Source: Kineothrix sp. MB12-C1 (GTDB lineage: Bacteria > Bacillota > Clostridia > Lachnospirales > Lachnospiraceae). From it: 64,000 nucleotides of DNA. Position numbers and translations under genes: made by a program. The stretch is from the NCBI RefSeq assembly GCF_030863805.1, contig NZ_CP132957.1, forward strand, positions 1,426,001 through 1,490,000, read 5' to 3'. Below the pieces are notes generated by a model. That model was not told the origin of the DNA and ran no database searches. It was given only the letters and a program-made list of their open reading frames with translations. Each line of letters opens with the position of its first letter. The first letter of the stretch is position 1. Of the stretch, positions 26,776-35,614 are shown piece by piece.

Positions 26776-27042
26776 ATGTTTCGCTTATGGGCTAAAATTT
26801 TTAAAGATAATAGATTGTTAAAGGATTCGGTTATATGTGACGATAGTCAGGATACACGTACACATAAGGTTTTCCATGCTATCGATGAGATTTCCTACCA
26901 ATTTGACTTGGGCAAGCCTATTTGGCTGGATTCTACCATTCAGGAGTTCAAACGCCATGATAAAGTCCGTTTTACACAAGATAACTTCATCGAATCTATC
27001 GATTTCGATTATCTCGAAATCCATGTTATCGAAGAGGATTAA
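26776..27042 (+). CDS. Conserved hypothetical protein, 88 residues
   Basis: An 88-residue acidic protein beginning MFRLWAKIFKDNRLLKDSVI and ending DFDYLEIHVIEED. AAAGGAG lies 6 nt before ATG. I do not recognise a named domain; the size and composition recall small uncharacterised clostridial proteins. No signal peptide, membrane helix or cysteine pair is visible, so it is likely cytosolic. It is divergent from the chemoreceptor and convergent with the antiporter, its stop 12 nt from the antiporter's stop. The tandem repeats upstream may control it. Confidence 0.72.
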   Translation: MFRLWAKIFKDNRLLKDSVICDDSQDTRTHKVFHAIDEISYQFDLGKPIWLDSTIQEFKRHDKVRFTQDNFIESIDFDYLEIHVIEED

Positions 27043-27053
27043 AGGAAAAACTT

Positions 27054-28235
27054 TCATTTCTCCTTCGTCAGCAAACGTTTATGCAACACATCAATTCCAA
27101 ACGCTCCAAGCGGAGCTGTGATTAAAATTGCGAGTACCGCAACCGTCAACACTATATTGCCGCAAGATAAACCCATGGAAAGAGGAATGGAACCTATCGC
27201 CGCCTGTACGGTTGCTTTGGGCATGTAAGCAATCATACAAAATAACCGTTCCTTCCATACTAATTTTGTTTTGATAAGACAAACAAAGACTCCAAGCATC
27301 CTAAATGCCAAAACCCCAAATATAACAATAATGGTAGATACCCCCGCCGAAATAGCATATTTCAAATCGACGGTTGCTCCCACAAGTACAAATAGCAAGA
27401 TTTCGGAACCCACCCAAAGCTTTGAGAATTTATTTGAAAGTCTTTTGGCAACTTCCGTTCTATTTTTTTGCAATGCTGCACCTAAACTCATCACTGCAAG
27501 CAGACCCGAAAAAGGGACAGTACCTTTTAGAAGGCTCTCAGTGGCAACAAATAGAAATGAAATACTTAATATAATGATAACCTTCATAGAATCACGGATG
27601 TGAAGTCTTTTAAACATAAAGGCCAATCCAATCCCTACAGCAATGCCGATCAACAGCCCCGTAACGATAGAAACAGGTATTTGAACAAAGCTCACCGGAG
27701 ATATCTTCTCACCTTGCGCCAGTCCTGTAAATGCGGCGAACATAACGATGACAAAAACATCGTCCACAGAAGCCCCGGCCATAATTAATTGCGGTATGCT
27801 TTTGTTCGTTCCATATTGATTTTCCATAAGATAGAGCATCTTGGGAACGATGACAGCCGGAGAAACAGCTCCGACCACCGCTCCCATAATCGCAGCATCC
27901 AGAACGGATATCCCAAGGAGTCCGGGAGCAAGAATTACCATCCCGATTATTTCAAAACATGCGGGAACAAAACACATCAATACTGCCGGGCGTCCCACTT
28001 TCTTCAAGTCCTCAATGTCAAGCGCTAACCCCGCACGGGTGAGGATAATAATAAGTGCCAGTTCCCTCAAATCGGCAGAAATCGAAAGTATTGAACTGTC
28101 TAATAAGTCAAATGCATAGGGGCCTAAGATAATACCCGTCAGGAGCATGCCAAGGAGACCCGGCAATCGCAGCCGTTTGAATATTCCGGCAAGTAACAGA
28201 CCTAATAAAAAAATAAGTGCTAAACTAGTAAGCAT
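27054..28235 (-). CDS. Cation:proton antiporter (CPA2/KefB type)
   Basis: A 393-residue polytopic membrane protein with about 12 hydrophobic helices. Family features are the repeated Gly-rich helices (LGMLLTGIILGPYAFDLL), an ITRAGLALD segment, and GASVDDVFVIVMFAAF with paired acidic residues expected at the ion-binding site. It lacks a C-terminal RCK/TrkA domain, so nucleotide gating is not suggested. It likely exchanges Na+ or K+ for H+ in salt and pH balance. Its leader carries a riboswitch-like control region (28262-28398), which points to regulation by an ion or small ligand. Confidence 0.88.
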   Translation of the reverse strand: MLTSLALIFLLGLLLAGIFKRLRLPGLLGMLLTGIILGPYAFDLLDSSILSISADLRELALIIILTRAGLALDIEDLKKVGRPAVLMCFVPACFEIIGMVILAPGLLGISVLDAAIMGAVVGAVSPAVIVPKMLYLMENQYGTNKSIPQLIMAGASVDDVFVIVMFAAFTGLAQGEKISPVSFVQIPVSIVTGLLIGIAVGIGLAFMFKRLHIRDSMKVIIILSISFLFVATESLLKGTVPFSGLLAVMSLGAALQKNRTEVAKRLSNKFSKLWVGSEILLFVLVGATVDLKYAISAGVSTIIVIFGVLAFRMLGVFVCLIKTKLVWKERLFCMIAYMPKATVQAAIGSIPLSMGLSCGNIVLTVAVLAILITAPLGAFGIDVLHKRLLTKEK

Positions 28236-28261
28236 AATATAATACCCTCCTATTGTATCGC

Positions 28262-28313
28262 TAATAAAAGAAAGCTGACGATCTCTGTTTTTACAAAAGA
28301 ACCGTCGGCTTTC
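28262..28313 (-). terminator. Terminator of the antiporter leader
   Basis: On the minus strand GAAAGCCGACG (28313-28303) pairs with CGTCAGCTTTC (28280-28270), followed by TTTTATTAG. The stem ends only 35 nt before the start codon, so it would stop transcription before the gene. Its 3' arm is also needed for the competing antiterminator. Confidence 0.8.
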
Positions 28314-28398
28314 TTACGATTGCTATGTAAAAACAGAAGTCATCAGCTTAATAAAGCGGTTTTGGCTATGCCAAGGGAGAACTTCATTCCCTCTCCAT
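28272..28398 (-). promoter_or_regulatory. Candidate Na+-sensing (DUF1646/Na+-I-like) riboswitch
   Basis: The 5' part of the minus-strand leader folds into a GGAGA/TCTCC hairpin holding GGGAATGAAGTTC, then a TTGGC-ATA-GCCAA hairpin and AAACCGC (28355-28398). Next, 28340-28349 and 28326-28336 can pair with 28272-28281 and 28285-28295, a 21-bp antiterminator that excludes the terminator at 28262-28313. Layout and gene partner agree with what I remember of the Na+-I class, associated with kefB-like antiporters. The class name is from memory; the switch architecture itself is directly visible. Confidence 0.6.
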
Positions 28399-28427
28399 AA
28401 TATACATCATATCAAAAATACATTCAA
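28399..28427 (-). promoter_or_regulatory. Promoter of the antiporter riboswitch transcript
   Basis: TTGAAT (28422-28427), a 17-nt spacer and TATATT (28399-28404) would place the transcript start just at the first base pair of the aptamer hairpin. Confidence 0.6.
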
Positions 28428-28481
28428 GCATTTTCTTTTTATATAATCAAGATTTCAAACTAAATTCTCTGAATATTTTTA

Positions 28482-28544
28482 TTGACATACGGAATAATAC
28501 ATAGTAGTATTTAAATACGCAGTATGTAGTTATCATTACTACAT
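28482..28544 (+). promoter_or_regulatory. Promoter and dyad operator of the hemolysin III gene
   Basis: TTGACA (28482-28487) and TAGTAT (28505-28510) are 17 nt apart. Immediately downstream ATGTAGT (28524-28530) and ACTACAT (28538-28544) form an inverted repeat with a 7-nt spacer, well placed for a repressor at the transcript start. Confidence 0.6.
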
Positions 28545-28677
28545 ATGGCACTTACTATAACCGTGTGTGGTTTTTCTTATAAATAACCCCATAATATCAA
28601 TTTACAGTCGGTTTTTATAGTTCAAATTCACACCATCTTCTACAAATTAATATCTTATTTTTAAGGGAGGTAATATT

Positions 28678-29328
28678 ATGCAAATAACAATTCGTGAACC
28701 CGGCAGTGCAATTACTCATTTCATAGGAATGATGATGGCCGTTTTCGCCGCTGTACCACTTTTGATAAAGGCGGCTACCACATCGGGCAGCGCTTCCTTC
28801 ACCGCAATGGCCGTATTTATGCTGAGTATGATTTTTCTCTATGGAGCGAGCGCAACCTACCATTCTGTGACGGTGTCCGATAAGGTGCTAAAGGTATTTC
28901 GAAAAATAGATCATATGATGATTTTCGTACTTATTGCAGGTTCCTACACTCCGGTCTGTCTTATCGTTCTTGGCGGTAAGCTCGGATATACTCTTTTGGC
29001 CGTAGTATGGGGTATTGCCCTTTTGGGAATTACGGTAAAAGCCGCATGGATCACATGTCCGAAGTGGTTCTCCTCCACCATTTATATTGCCATGGGCTGG
29101 GTATGTATGGGGGTCTTTGGAACTCTCTGGAATACACTTCCTAAAAACGCCTTCCTTTGGTTACTGGGAGGCGGCGTTATCTACACAATAGGCGGAGTTA
29201 TCTATGCTTTGAAACTCCCTATCTTCAATTCCAAACACGCTTACTTCGGTTCACACGAGATATTCCATCTTTTTGTTATGGGCGGAAGCATCTGCCACTT
29301 CATCTTCATGTACCGCTATGTAGCCTAA
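28678..29328 (+). CDS. Hemolysin III / PAQR family membrane protein
   Basis: A 216-residue protein with seven predicted helices of the hemolysin III (YqfA/YplQ) family, the bacterial branch of PAQR proteins. Conserved blocks are SATYHSV near residue 61, KIDHMMIFVLIAGSYTPVCL in helix 3, and the C-terminal HEIFHLFVMGGSICHF, whose histidines with the Ser/Asp/His of the earlier blocks form the presumed zinc site. Despite the name, haemolysis is not established for most members; a role in membrane homeostasis or lipid hydrolysis is possible. A strong GGGAGG ribosome binding site lies 7 nt upstream. Confidence 0.93.
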   Translation: MQITIREPGSAITHFIGMMMAVFAAVPLLIKAATTSGSASFTAMAVFMLSMIFLYGASATYHSVTVSDKVLKVFRKIDHMMIFVLIAGSYTPVCLIVLGGKLGYTLLAVVWGIALLGITVKAAWITCPKWFSSTIYIAMGWVCMGVFGTLWNTLPKNAFLWLLGGGVIYTIGGVIYALKLPIFNSKHAYFGSHEIFHLFVMGGSICHFIFMYRYVA

Positions 29329-29357
29329 GTTTTAAAAATAAGGAAGAAATTTATAAA

Positions 29358-29380
29358 AAGAAGCCGTCACCGGCTTCTTT
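29358..29380. terminator. Terminator between hemolysin III gene and galE
   Basis: A 9-bp stem AAGAAGCCG/CGGCTTCTT (29358-29366, 29371-29379) has a TCAC loop and T-rich plus-strand tail (TCTTCTTATT). A-rich sequence on the other side lets it serve galE too. Confidence 0.85.
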
Positions 29381-29387
29381 CTTCTTA

Positions 29388-30404
29388 TTATTCATCATAT
29401 CCATTGGGATTATTGCTCTGCCATCTCCAGGAATCTTCACACATTTCCTTAATACCGAACTTCGCTTCCCAATTAAGCTCCCTTTTCGCCTTGCCTGCAT
29501 CCGAATAGCAGGTTGCGATATCTCCGGGGCGTCTATCCTTAATCACATAAGGAATTGGTACGCCGGTGGCCGCCTCGAAGTTCTTCACAATATCGAGCAC
29601 GCTATATCCGGTGCCTGTTCCAAGATTATAAATGCAAAGTCCTGCTTTTTCTTCAATCTTTTTCAAAGCTTTAACATGGCCATTCGCTAAGTCCACTACA
29701 TGGATATAGTCTCTGACTCCGGTTCCGTCGGGCGTATCATAATCATTACCGAATACCCCCAGCTCTTTCAGCTTACCAACTGCTACCTGTGTAATATAAG
29801 GCATCAAATTGTTGGGAATTCCATTAGGATTCTCTCCAATCGTTCCGCTTTCATGAGCCCCAATGGGGTTAAAGTAGCGAAGAATAATGATATTCCACTC
29901 AGGATCCGCTTTCTGCATATCCGACAGAACCTGCTCTAACATTGATTTCGTCCAGCCGTAGGGATTGGTACATTGCCCTTTCGGACACTCCTCCGTAATC
30001 GGAATAATCGCCGGATCACCATATACTGTCGCCGAGGAAGAGAAAATAATATTCTTCACTCCATGTTCTCTCATCACGTCCACTAATGTTAAAGTCCCTG
30101 CAATGTTGTTCTCATAATATTCCCAGGGCTTAGCTACAGACTCTCCAACTGCTTTAAGTCCCGCAAAATGAATACAGGAATCAATACTTTCTTTTTCAAA
30201 CACTTCATGTAATCCCTGTCTGTCCAAAATATCCACTTTATAAAAAGGTACCTTCTTGCCAGTTATCTTCTCCACCCTTTGTAATGATTTCTCGCTGGAA
30301 TTGCTTAAATTATCCAATACCACCACATCATAGCCTGCATTTTGCAGTTCTACCACCGTATGGCTTCCGATATATCCGGCACCGCCTGTTACTAATATTG
30401 CCAT
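29388..30404 (-). CDS. galE: UDP-glucose 4-epimerase
   Basis: A 338-residue NAD-dependent enzyme that interconverts UDP-glucose and UDP-galactose in the Leloir pathway and in supplying galactosyl units for envelope glycans. The N-terminal NAD motif is [12 protein letters not shown]. The catalytic region has [12 protein letters not shown] and [12 protein letters not shown], with the Tyr-x-x-x-Lys pair. Further blocks are [18 protein letters not shown] and [14 protein letters not shown]. Length equals the family standard. It lies downstream of the UDP-sugar pyrophosphorylase, the two together forming and converting UDP-sugars. A good AGGAGG lies 6 nt upstream. Confidence 0.96.
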   Translation of the reverse strand: MAILVTGGAGYIGSHTVVELQNAGYDVVVLDNLSNSSEKSLQRVEKITGKKVPFYKVDILDRQGLHEVFEKESIDSCIHFAGLKAVGESVAKPWEYYENNIAGTLTLVDVMREHGVKNIIFSSSATVYGDPAIIPITEECPKGQCTNPYGWTKSMLEQVLSDMQKADPEWNIIILRYFNPIGAHESGTIGENPNGIPNNLMPYITQVAVGKLKELGVFGNDYDTPDGTGVRDYIHVVDLANGHVKALKKIEEKAGLCIYNLGTGTGYSVLDIVKNFEAATGVPIPYVIKDRRPGDIATCYSDAGKAKRELNWEAKFGIKEMCEDSWRWQSNNPNGYDE

Positions 30405-30599
30405 TTTACTTACCTCCTGTCGAAATAAACACTAAATTATCCTACTAACTCCCTTATGCTGTCTTCTAAGTATGAAAGTTATATTATTATCTTAAGTTTA
30501 CTAAAACTACCCATTTTTTCAATATGACAATGTTGTAAATGGCTGTTAAAATGTTATATGCTATTCAACCTGCGGCTTCCTAGCAATAATTCATGCACA

Positions 30600-30622
30600 G
30601 AAATACTGCTACGCAGTATTTC
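30600..30622. other. Perfect 10-bp hairpin in the galE upstream gap
   Basis: The 302-nt gap 30405-30706 holds one clear structure, GAAATACTGC/GCAGTATTTC around a 3-nt loop at 30600-30622, 85 nt past the pyrophosphorylase stop. It lacks a minus-strand T-run. I see no convincing galE promoter, so the two genes may be co-transcribed. Confidence 0.5.
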
Positions 30623-30706
30623 GCGCTTGCTAAACTCGGGTTTTCTGTAATCTTCGCTCACAAAAACACCTCGCGATGTTGATGGCTGAACTGTTACTGT
30701 TATACG

Positions 30707-31930
30707 CTATAGCTCGATTCCATTTTCCTTGCAAAGTTCTCTGGCTGTATCCACAGAATCCACTCCTGTCGCATTCTTGATCGGTGCAAATTCCCTTTTC
30801 CTCTCCACTTCATAAGAAAGACAATTATCCACCTGATGAATCATATCCAACACCAACGTCTCATATTTATATCCATTAGGCTGTTCGGGAAGAATGAGTT
30901 CTGCATTTTCATCGATATAAGGGATCTTTTTCTCCACCACATGGAGAGGAAGATTACTATCTGCAATCGCTTCCAGATCCTTTTTCCGGAAAAGATAATT
31001 CAAGATTACACCAAAATTATAGGCCGGATCTCCGTTTTCATCCTTAGCCGCTTTCATTTCCTCAGTCAATTCATAGTATTCCACGATAGAAGGCTTTCCA
31101 TCCTCCAGGCAAAGAGCACCCACTCTTTCATCCGGCGCATTCTTCTTCACTACCTTCGCCCCGGAAACACAGCCTTCTGCAATTACTGCGCCGATAAAGC
31201 ATGGATCCACAATCCGCTGCAGTACATTATCCACCGCAAATACATTCAACCATTCGATTCCTTCCCCGTTTACAATATCCAAAAGTCCCCATTTCTCCAT
31301 GGAGGAGAACCAGCCTCCATTTCCATTGGGGGAGGTTGATATTTTTCCCCTCTCTTCCATATATACCTTGCCCTCATAATCAGAAGCAGGCACCATCTCC
31401 TGTTTAAAAAAGTGTATGAATTCCTTTTTATAACCGAAGTAATTCTTCTCTTCAAAAAATTGTACGGTCACTTCATGATTCTTGTCGCTCGTCATGACAA
31501 ATAAATGAATCCACGTCTTACCCGCATTTACCACATCCAAAAGGTTCTCTATTATTCTCTGGAAAATATAGACCGGACGTGTAATCCCTATGTCAAACAT
31601 TCCCTTAGGATTATCGGAACCGAGTCTTGTCCCCATTCCTCCCGCCAGAAGCACCGCTGCTGCCCTGCCCTTTTTAATTTCATCCAAACCGATTCGTGTG
31701 TACTCTTCTCTCTTTTCTTCTATCTGAGCAAGCTGCATAGCATTCAACGGTGAAATCTCACCCTTCTGATTCGTCGTATTGTTTTTGCAATACTTCAGTA
31801 CCGTAAAGTCAACAGATTCTATCTGCTCGAGCAATTCTTCTTTTTCCTTCTCCGTCAGCTCTTCATAATAATTGAGCACATGCAATTGCCCATATCCTTC
31901 TAACTTTTCATACGCTTCCCTATAATCCAT
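30707..31930 (-). CDS. UDP-sugar pyrophosphorylase (UDPGP/AGX type)
   Basis: A 407-residue nucleotidyltransferase of the eukaryote-like UDPGP family rather than the short bacterial GalU type. The signature AAVLLAGGMGTRLGSDNPKG (around 91-110) binds UTP. The middle contains NGNGGWFSSMEKWGLLD and VDNVLQRIVDP, and VVKKNAPDERVGAL matches the sugar-binding segment of AGX proteins. It should form UDP-GlcNAc or UDP-glucose from the sugar 1-phosphate and UTP; the exact sugar cannot be settled. Co-directional galE downstream favours UDP-glucose/UDP-galactose metabolism. Confidence 0.85.
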   Translation of the reverse strand: MDYREAYEKLEGYGQLHVLNYYEELTEKEKEELLEQIESVDFTVLKYCKNNTTNQKGEISPLNAMQLAQIEEKREEYTRIGLDEIKKGRAAAVLLAGGMGTRLGSDNPKGMFDIGITRPVYIFQRIIENLLDVVNAGKTWIHLFVMTSDKNHEVTVQFFEEKNYFGYKKEFIHFFKQEMVPASDYEGKVYMEERGKISTSPNGNGGWFSSMEKWGLLDIVNGEGIEWLNVFAVDNVLQRIVDPCFIGAVIAEGCVSGAKVVKKNAPDERVGALCLEDGKPSIVEYYELTEEMKAAKDENGDPAYNFGVILNYLFRKKDLEAIADSNLPLHVVEKKIPYIDENAELILPEQPNGYKYETLVLDMIHQVDNCLSYEVERKREFAPIKNATGVDSVDTARELCKENGIEL

Positions 31931-32085
31931 CCCACAATTCCTCCATCCCCGATATTATTCAAACATCATATTATAACTATAACACGAAAATTCCCGAATA
32001 AAGTTTCTGTATTATGAGCATCATTGTAGCAAATTATCCCTATAACCGCAAGCCATTTTGCCCCTGCTGCAGGCGCCGGAATGCT

Positions 32086-32113
32086 ATGCCAAATGCTTTA
32101 TGTTGGCATTTTT
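32086..32113 (+). other. Small stem with T-run before the LysM-GH18 gene
   Basis: ATGCCAA (32086-32092) pairs with TTGGCAT (32103-32109), followed by TTTT. The rest of the 280-nt gap 31931-32210 shows no promoter I can defend. The hairpin could attenuate the gene that starts at 32211. Confidence 0.4.
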
Positions 32114-32210
32114 ACCGCATTTTGTGTGCATTATGTTGCATTTCAATCGCAACTGTGAACAGTAACGATTGGAATGCATATGATAATAAAAACCCTTAGG
32201 GATTTCCATT

Positions 32211-33350
32211 ATGACTATTTATACGGTAAACGCCGGAGACAGCGTGAATTCCATTGCCGCTGCCTACAGCATCTCTCCCGATTCCATCATATATAATAAC
32301 CAGCTCTCTTCTCCTTACCAACTTGCTGTCGGTCAGGCACTTTTACTCAGCACAGGAGAATCTCCTACCGAAAAACGTACCATCTACACCAATGGATATG
32401 CCTACCCTTTTATCAATGAATTCACCTTAACAGAAACACTCCCTTATCTCACTAATCTATCCATATTTTCTTATGGATTTACCACTACAGGAGAATTAGT
32501 GCCCCCTCCTCTTGATGATACATGGATGATCGCTCTGGCCAAAGAAGCTGGCACCGCACCAATTCTTACCCTAACGCCTTTTGGACCGGATGGAATGTTT
32601 AATAACAACTTGATTACTGTTGTCGTAAATAATATGGAAATACAGCAAAATTTAATCGATAACTTATTGGAAATGGTTTCCCAGAAAGGGTATGAAGGTG
32701 TTGATATTGATTTCGAATATATTCTCGCAGAGGATAGAGTTCCTTTTGCAGAGTTCGTAGCCAATGTCCGTACTGCTGTAAATGCTCTCGGCTATCCTGT
32801 TTCGGTGGCGCTGGCCCCTAAGACCTCCGATGATCAGCCAGGCCTGCTTTATGGAGGAAAGGACTATGGACTTCTTGGAGCAGCTGCAGATAATGTGCTG
32901 CTAATGACTTATGAATGGGGCTATACCTACGGGCCACCAATGGCCGTTGCGCCGATTAATAGAGTACGTGAAGTCGTAGATTATGCAATTACAAGAATCC
33001 CCGTCGATAAGATCAACCTGGGGATTCCTAATTATGGATATGATTGGCCGCTTCCCTATGAAAGAGGTGTAACGGGAGCTCGTACGATCAGCAATACGGA
33101 GGCGGTTCAGATTGCCATTGACAATAATGTCCCCATCCAATTCGATGAAGTCGCCATGTCTCCCTTCTTCACCTATGAACGCGATGGTATCGCACATGAA
33201 GTATGGTTTGAAGATGTCAGAAGCATGCGCGAAAAATTCAATCTCATCAACGAATATGAACTGCGCGGAGCCGGATACTGGCAGATTATGAATCTGTTCC
33301 GGGCCAACTGGCTGCTGCTCGCTGACACCTTCAATATTATAAAACAATGA
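32211..33350 (+). CDS. LysM plus GH18 glycosidase (YaaH/SleL-like)
   Basis: A 379-residue protein with an N-terminal LysM domain (residues 2-47, IYTVNAGDSVNSIAAAYSIS) and a glycoside hydrolase 18 barrel. The catalytic DxDxE motif GVDIDFEY places the acid at E169, with D165 and D167 intact. No signal peptide is seen, like the spore-coat enzymes YaaH and SleL, which are recruited inside the mother cell and later cut cortex fragments as N-acetylglucosaminidases. A spore germination or coat role is therefore likely but inferred. The second LysM usually found in YaaH is missing. Ribosome binding is weak (AGGGA). Confidence 0.9.
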   Translation: MTIYTVNAGDSVNSIAAAYSISPDSIIYNNQLSSPYQLAVGQALLLSTGESPTEKRTIYTNGYAYPFINEFTLTETLPYLTNLSIFSYGFTTTGELVPPPLDDTWMIALAKEAGTAPILTLTPFGPDGMFNNNLITVVVNNMEIQQNLIDNLLEMVSQKGYEGVDIDFEYILAEDRVPFAEFVANVRTAVNALGYPVSVALAPKTSDDQPGLLYGGKDYGLLGAAADNVLLMTYEWGYTYGPPMAVAPINRVREVVDYAITRIPVDKINLGIPNYGYDWPLPYERGVTGARTISNTEAVQIAIDNNVPIQFDEVAMSPFFTYERDGIAHEVWFEDVRSMREKFNLINEYELRGAGYWQIMNLFRANWLLLADTFNIIKQ

Positions 33351-33353
33351 TTA

Positions 33354-34046
33354 TTAATCTTCGGATTTGTCTTCTTCCTGCAAACGAAGGCCTGCAGTGC
33401 TCGTAACAGGAAGTGAAAATACGATGGATTTCGCCTTACTTTCCATACCTGCATGCTCCATAATCGTCTTCATAATTTCATTTTTATATTCTACTTTTGT
33501 AACAATAAAGATAATTTCTTTCTCTGCCGCAATAGAAACTCCAAGGAACTTTTCCGCGCGTTCCATTCCTTCTCCTTTTGCGTGGATGACCGTGCCTCCA
33601 CTCGCGCCCTTTTCCCTGGCGGCATCCATTACGGTATCGCTATACCCCTGATTTGCTATGACTACCACCAATTCGTGTTCTGTTTCTTTCAATACGGTTT
33701 CCTCCTCTTTTTCAAAATTCTGGCTTTCTGTCAGGAACTCCAACGCCTTTTTCCCTCCAATGCTGGAAAGTGGAATGATAAAAGCTACGCCTGTACCGGG
33801 AACATCGATATTCATCTCCTTTTGCAGCCCTCTTTTCAGATCTTTCCATCTCTCCTTCGTTACAAGGGAAAACATAACCGCCTTTTCGGTTGCTTCCAAT
33901 CCAAAGTAGTCCAAAACTTCGCTATTGGCAGTTCCTTCTCCTAATGTTCCTATGATGACCGCCTGCTCATGTCCTTTATAAAAGGAGAGCATTTTAGGAC
34001 CGACACTTCGATTTGTAATTGTCACCATCAAATATACTTTACTCAT
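33354..34046 (-). CDS. Tandem PII-like signalling protein
   Basis: A 230-residue protein made of two PII-like (GlnB-fold) halves, about 1-105 and 120-220. Each ends in a similar strand (TGVAFIIPLSSIGG; KSIVFSLPVTSTAGLRL), and the second half has KGASGGTVIHAKGEG like the PII core. PII proteins sense nucleotides and 2-oxoglutarate or other metabolites and bind transporters. This gene starts 14 nt after the DUF1538 membrane protein, its probable partner. The classic T-loop tyrosine is not visible, so uridylylation is not expected. AAAGGAG precedes ATG. It is the last gene of the marR-citrate synthase-DUF1538-PII unit. Confidence 0.85.
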   Translation of the reverse strand: MSKVYLMVTITNRSVGPKMLSFYKGHEQAVIIGTLGEGTANSEVLDYFGLEATEKAVMFSLVTKERWKDLKRGLQKEMNIDVPGTGVAFIIPLSSIGGKKALEFLTESQNFEKEEETVLKETEHELVVVIANQGYSDTVMDAAREKGASGGTVIHAKGEGMERAEKFLGVSIAAEKEIIFIVTKVEYKNEIMKTIMEHAGMESKAKSIVFSLPVTSTAGLRLQEEDKSED

Positions 34047-34060
34047 AGGATGCTCCTTTT

Positions 34061-35599
34061 CTATAATTCAATAATCTCATCATCCGCCAATAATGCAAAT
34101 GCTTCTTTGGGCTCCATACGGGCCATTTTCTTCTCAGAATGTTCTGAGCGAAGTTTATAAATCAGTCCCAATACCTGTATGGTAATTAACGGTGTCATTG
34201 CGACCATTGCCACCACACCAAACGCATCCGTCACAATATTTCCGCCTACACTCACAGATGCCCCGATGGCAAAGGGAAGCAGAAAGGTCGCCGTCATCGG
34301 ACCGGATGCCACCCCTCCTGAGTCAAATGCAATCGCGGTGAATATCTTAGGAACGAAAAGGGAAAGAAACAATGCAATCGCATATCCGGGAATAATAAAC
34401 CAAAATATGGAGATTCCTGTAAGCACTCTAATCATAGCCAGCCCTAAGGATGCTGCTACCCCGATAGAAAGGCTTAATCCCATCGCTTTGGCAGAAATCG
34501 AACCCGAAGTAATCTCCTCCACCTGCTTGGTCAGTACGAATACAGCCGGTTCTGCCAATACGATAAAATAGCCAATGAGCATACCGATCGGAATAATTAC
34601 CCAACGATAAGGAAGTGCTGCGAGCATCTGCCCCAAATAATTACCAGCCGGCATAAATCCTATATTTACTCCTGTTAAAAATAGAAATAATCCAATATAA
34701 GTATATATGAGACCAACCCCAATTCGAATCAAAGCCCTTTTCTGTATTTCCCGGGAAACAATCTGAAAGATACCGAAAAATAAAACGATCGGGAATAAAG
34801 AAACAGCCATTTCAATCATATACTTGGGAATTCCCTGAGCAAACATTCCCCATAACTCAATCGAGTTATCTATGGTGGGCAGAACCTCCGGTATATATTC
34901 CGAGCTTTCCGGTCTGTAAATCAACCCAAGAACGAGCACCGCCAATATCGGCCCTATCGAACAAAGCGCAACTAGTCCAAAGCTATCATCCGATGCATGC
35001 TTATCGCTTCGAATCGCTGAAATACCAATACCCAATGCCATGATAAATGGTACGGTCATAGGTCCCGTCGTTACTCCGCCCGAATCGAAGGCCACAGAAA
35101 GAAAGTCCTTCGGAACAAAAAAAGCTAATGCAAAAACGATTGCATAAAATATAAGAAGCATTTGAGGCAGAGATATGCTAAATAACATACGAAGCAACGC
35201 CATTACAAGGAATATTCCAACCCCGCAGGCAACTGCCAGTATAAGTACGAGATTCGGAATTGACGGTACCTGTTCTGCCAATACTTGTAAGTCGGGTTCA
35301 GAAATAGTAATAATAAAACCAAGTATAAAGCTCAGCAAAACCATAAGCCAAAGCTTCTTGGTCTGAGTCATACTTCCCCCTACCTTTTCTCCCATCGGTG
35401 TCATGGAAAGTTCCGCCCCCAAGGAAAAGAACATCATACCGCAAATCAAAAGCACTGCACCAATTAAAAATGCCATCAATATACTGGGTGATATGGGTAC
35501 GATTGTAAAAGATAAAAGCAATACAATGCCGATAATCGGAAGCACTGCTTTTAAAGCCTCATTAAGTTTTTCTTGTAATTTTGTACGATGTAATCTCAA
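34061..35599 (-). CDS. DUF1538 integral membrane transporter-like protein
   Basis: A 512-residue polytopic membrane protein with two homologous DUF1538 halves. Each half carries a signature loop: FDSGGVTTGPMTVPFIMALG and FDSGGVASGPMTATFLLPFA, each followed by DDSFGLVALCSIGP or TDAFGVVAMVAMTP. This internal duplication suggests an inverted or pseudo-symmetric transport core. Function is unsettled; association with PII-like proteins is well known. Translation seems to start at TTG (35597-35599), just after the citrate synthase stop with only 15 nt between them. Solute identity is unknown; carboxylate or ammonium-related solutes are conceivable given the neighbours. Confidence 0.87.
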   Translation of the reverse strand: MRLHRTKLQEKLNEALKAVLPIIGIVLLLSFTIVPISPSILMAFLIGAVLLICGMMFFSLGAELSMTPMGEKVGGSMTQTKKLWLMVLLSFILGFIITISEPDLQVLAEQVPSIPNLVLILAVACGVGIFLVMALLRMLFSISLPQMLLIFYAIVFALAFFVPKDFLSVAFDSGGVTTGPMTVPFIMALGIGISAIRSDKHASDDSFGLVALCSIGPILAVLVLGLIYRPESSEYIPEVLPTIDNSIELWGMFAQGIPKYMIEMAVSLFPIVLFFGIFQIVSREIQKRALIRIGVGLIYTYIGLFLFLTGVNIGFMPAGNYLGQMLAALPYRWVIIPIGMLIGYFIVLAEPAVFVLTKQVEEITSGSISAKAMGLSLSIGVAASLGLAMIRVLTGISIFWFIIPGYAIALFLSLFVPKIFTAIAFDSGGVASGPMTATFLLPFAIGASVSVGGNIVTDAFGVVAMVAMTPLITIQVLGLIYKLRSEHSEKKMARMEPKEAFALLADDEIIEL

Positions 35600-35614
35600 C
35601 TTCTACCTGCCTTC

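Noticed and set aside
32014-32199. 61-residue plus-strand ORF with several cysteines before the GH18 gene
   Set aside because: No ribosome binding site, and it runs through the small hairpin; composition looks like translated intergenic DNA.
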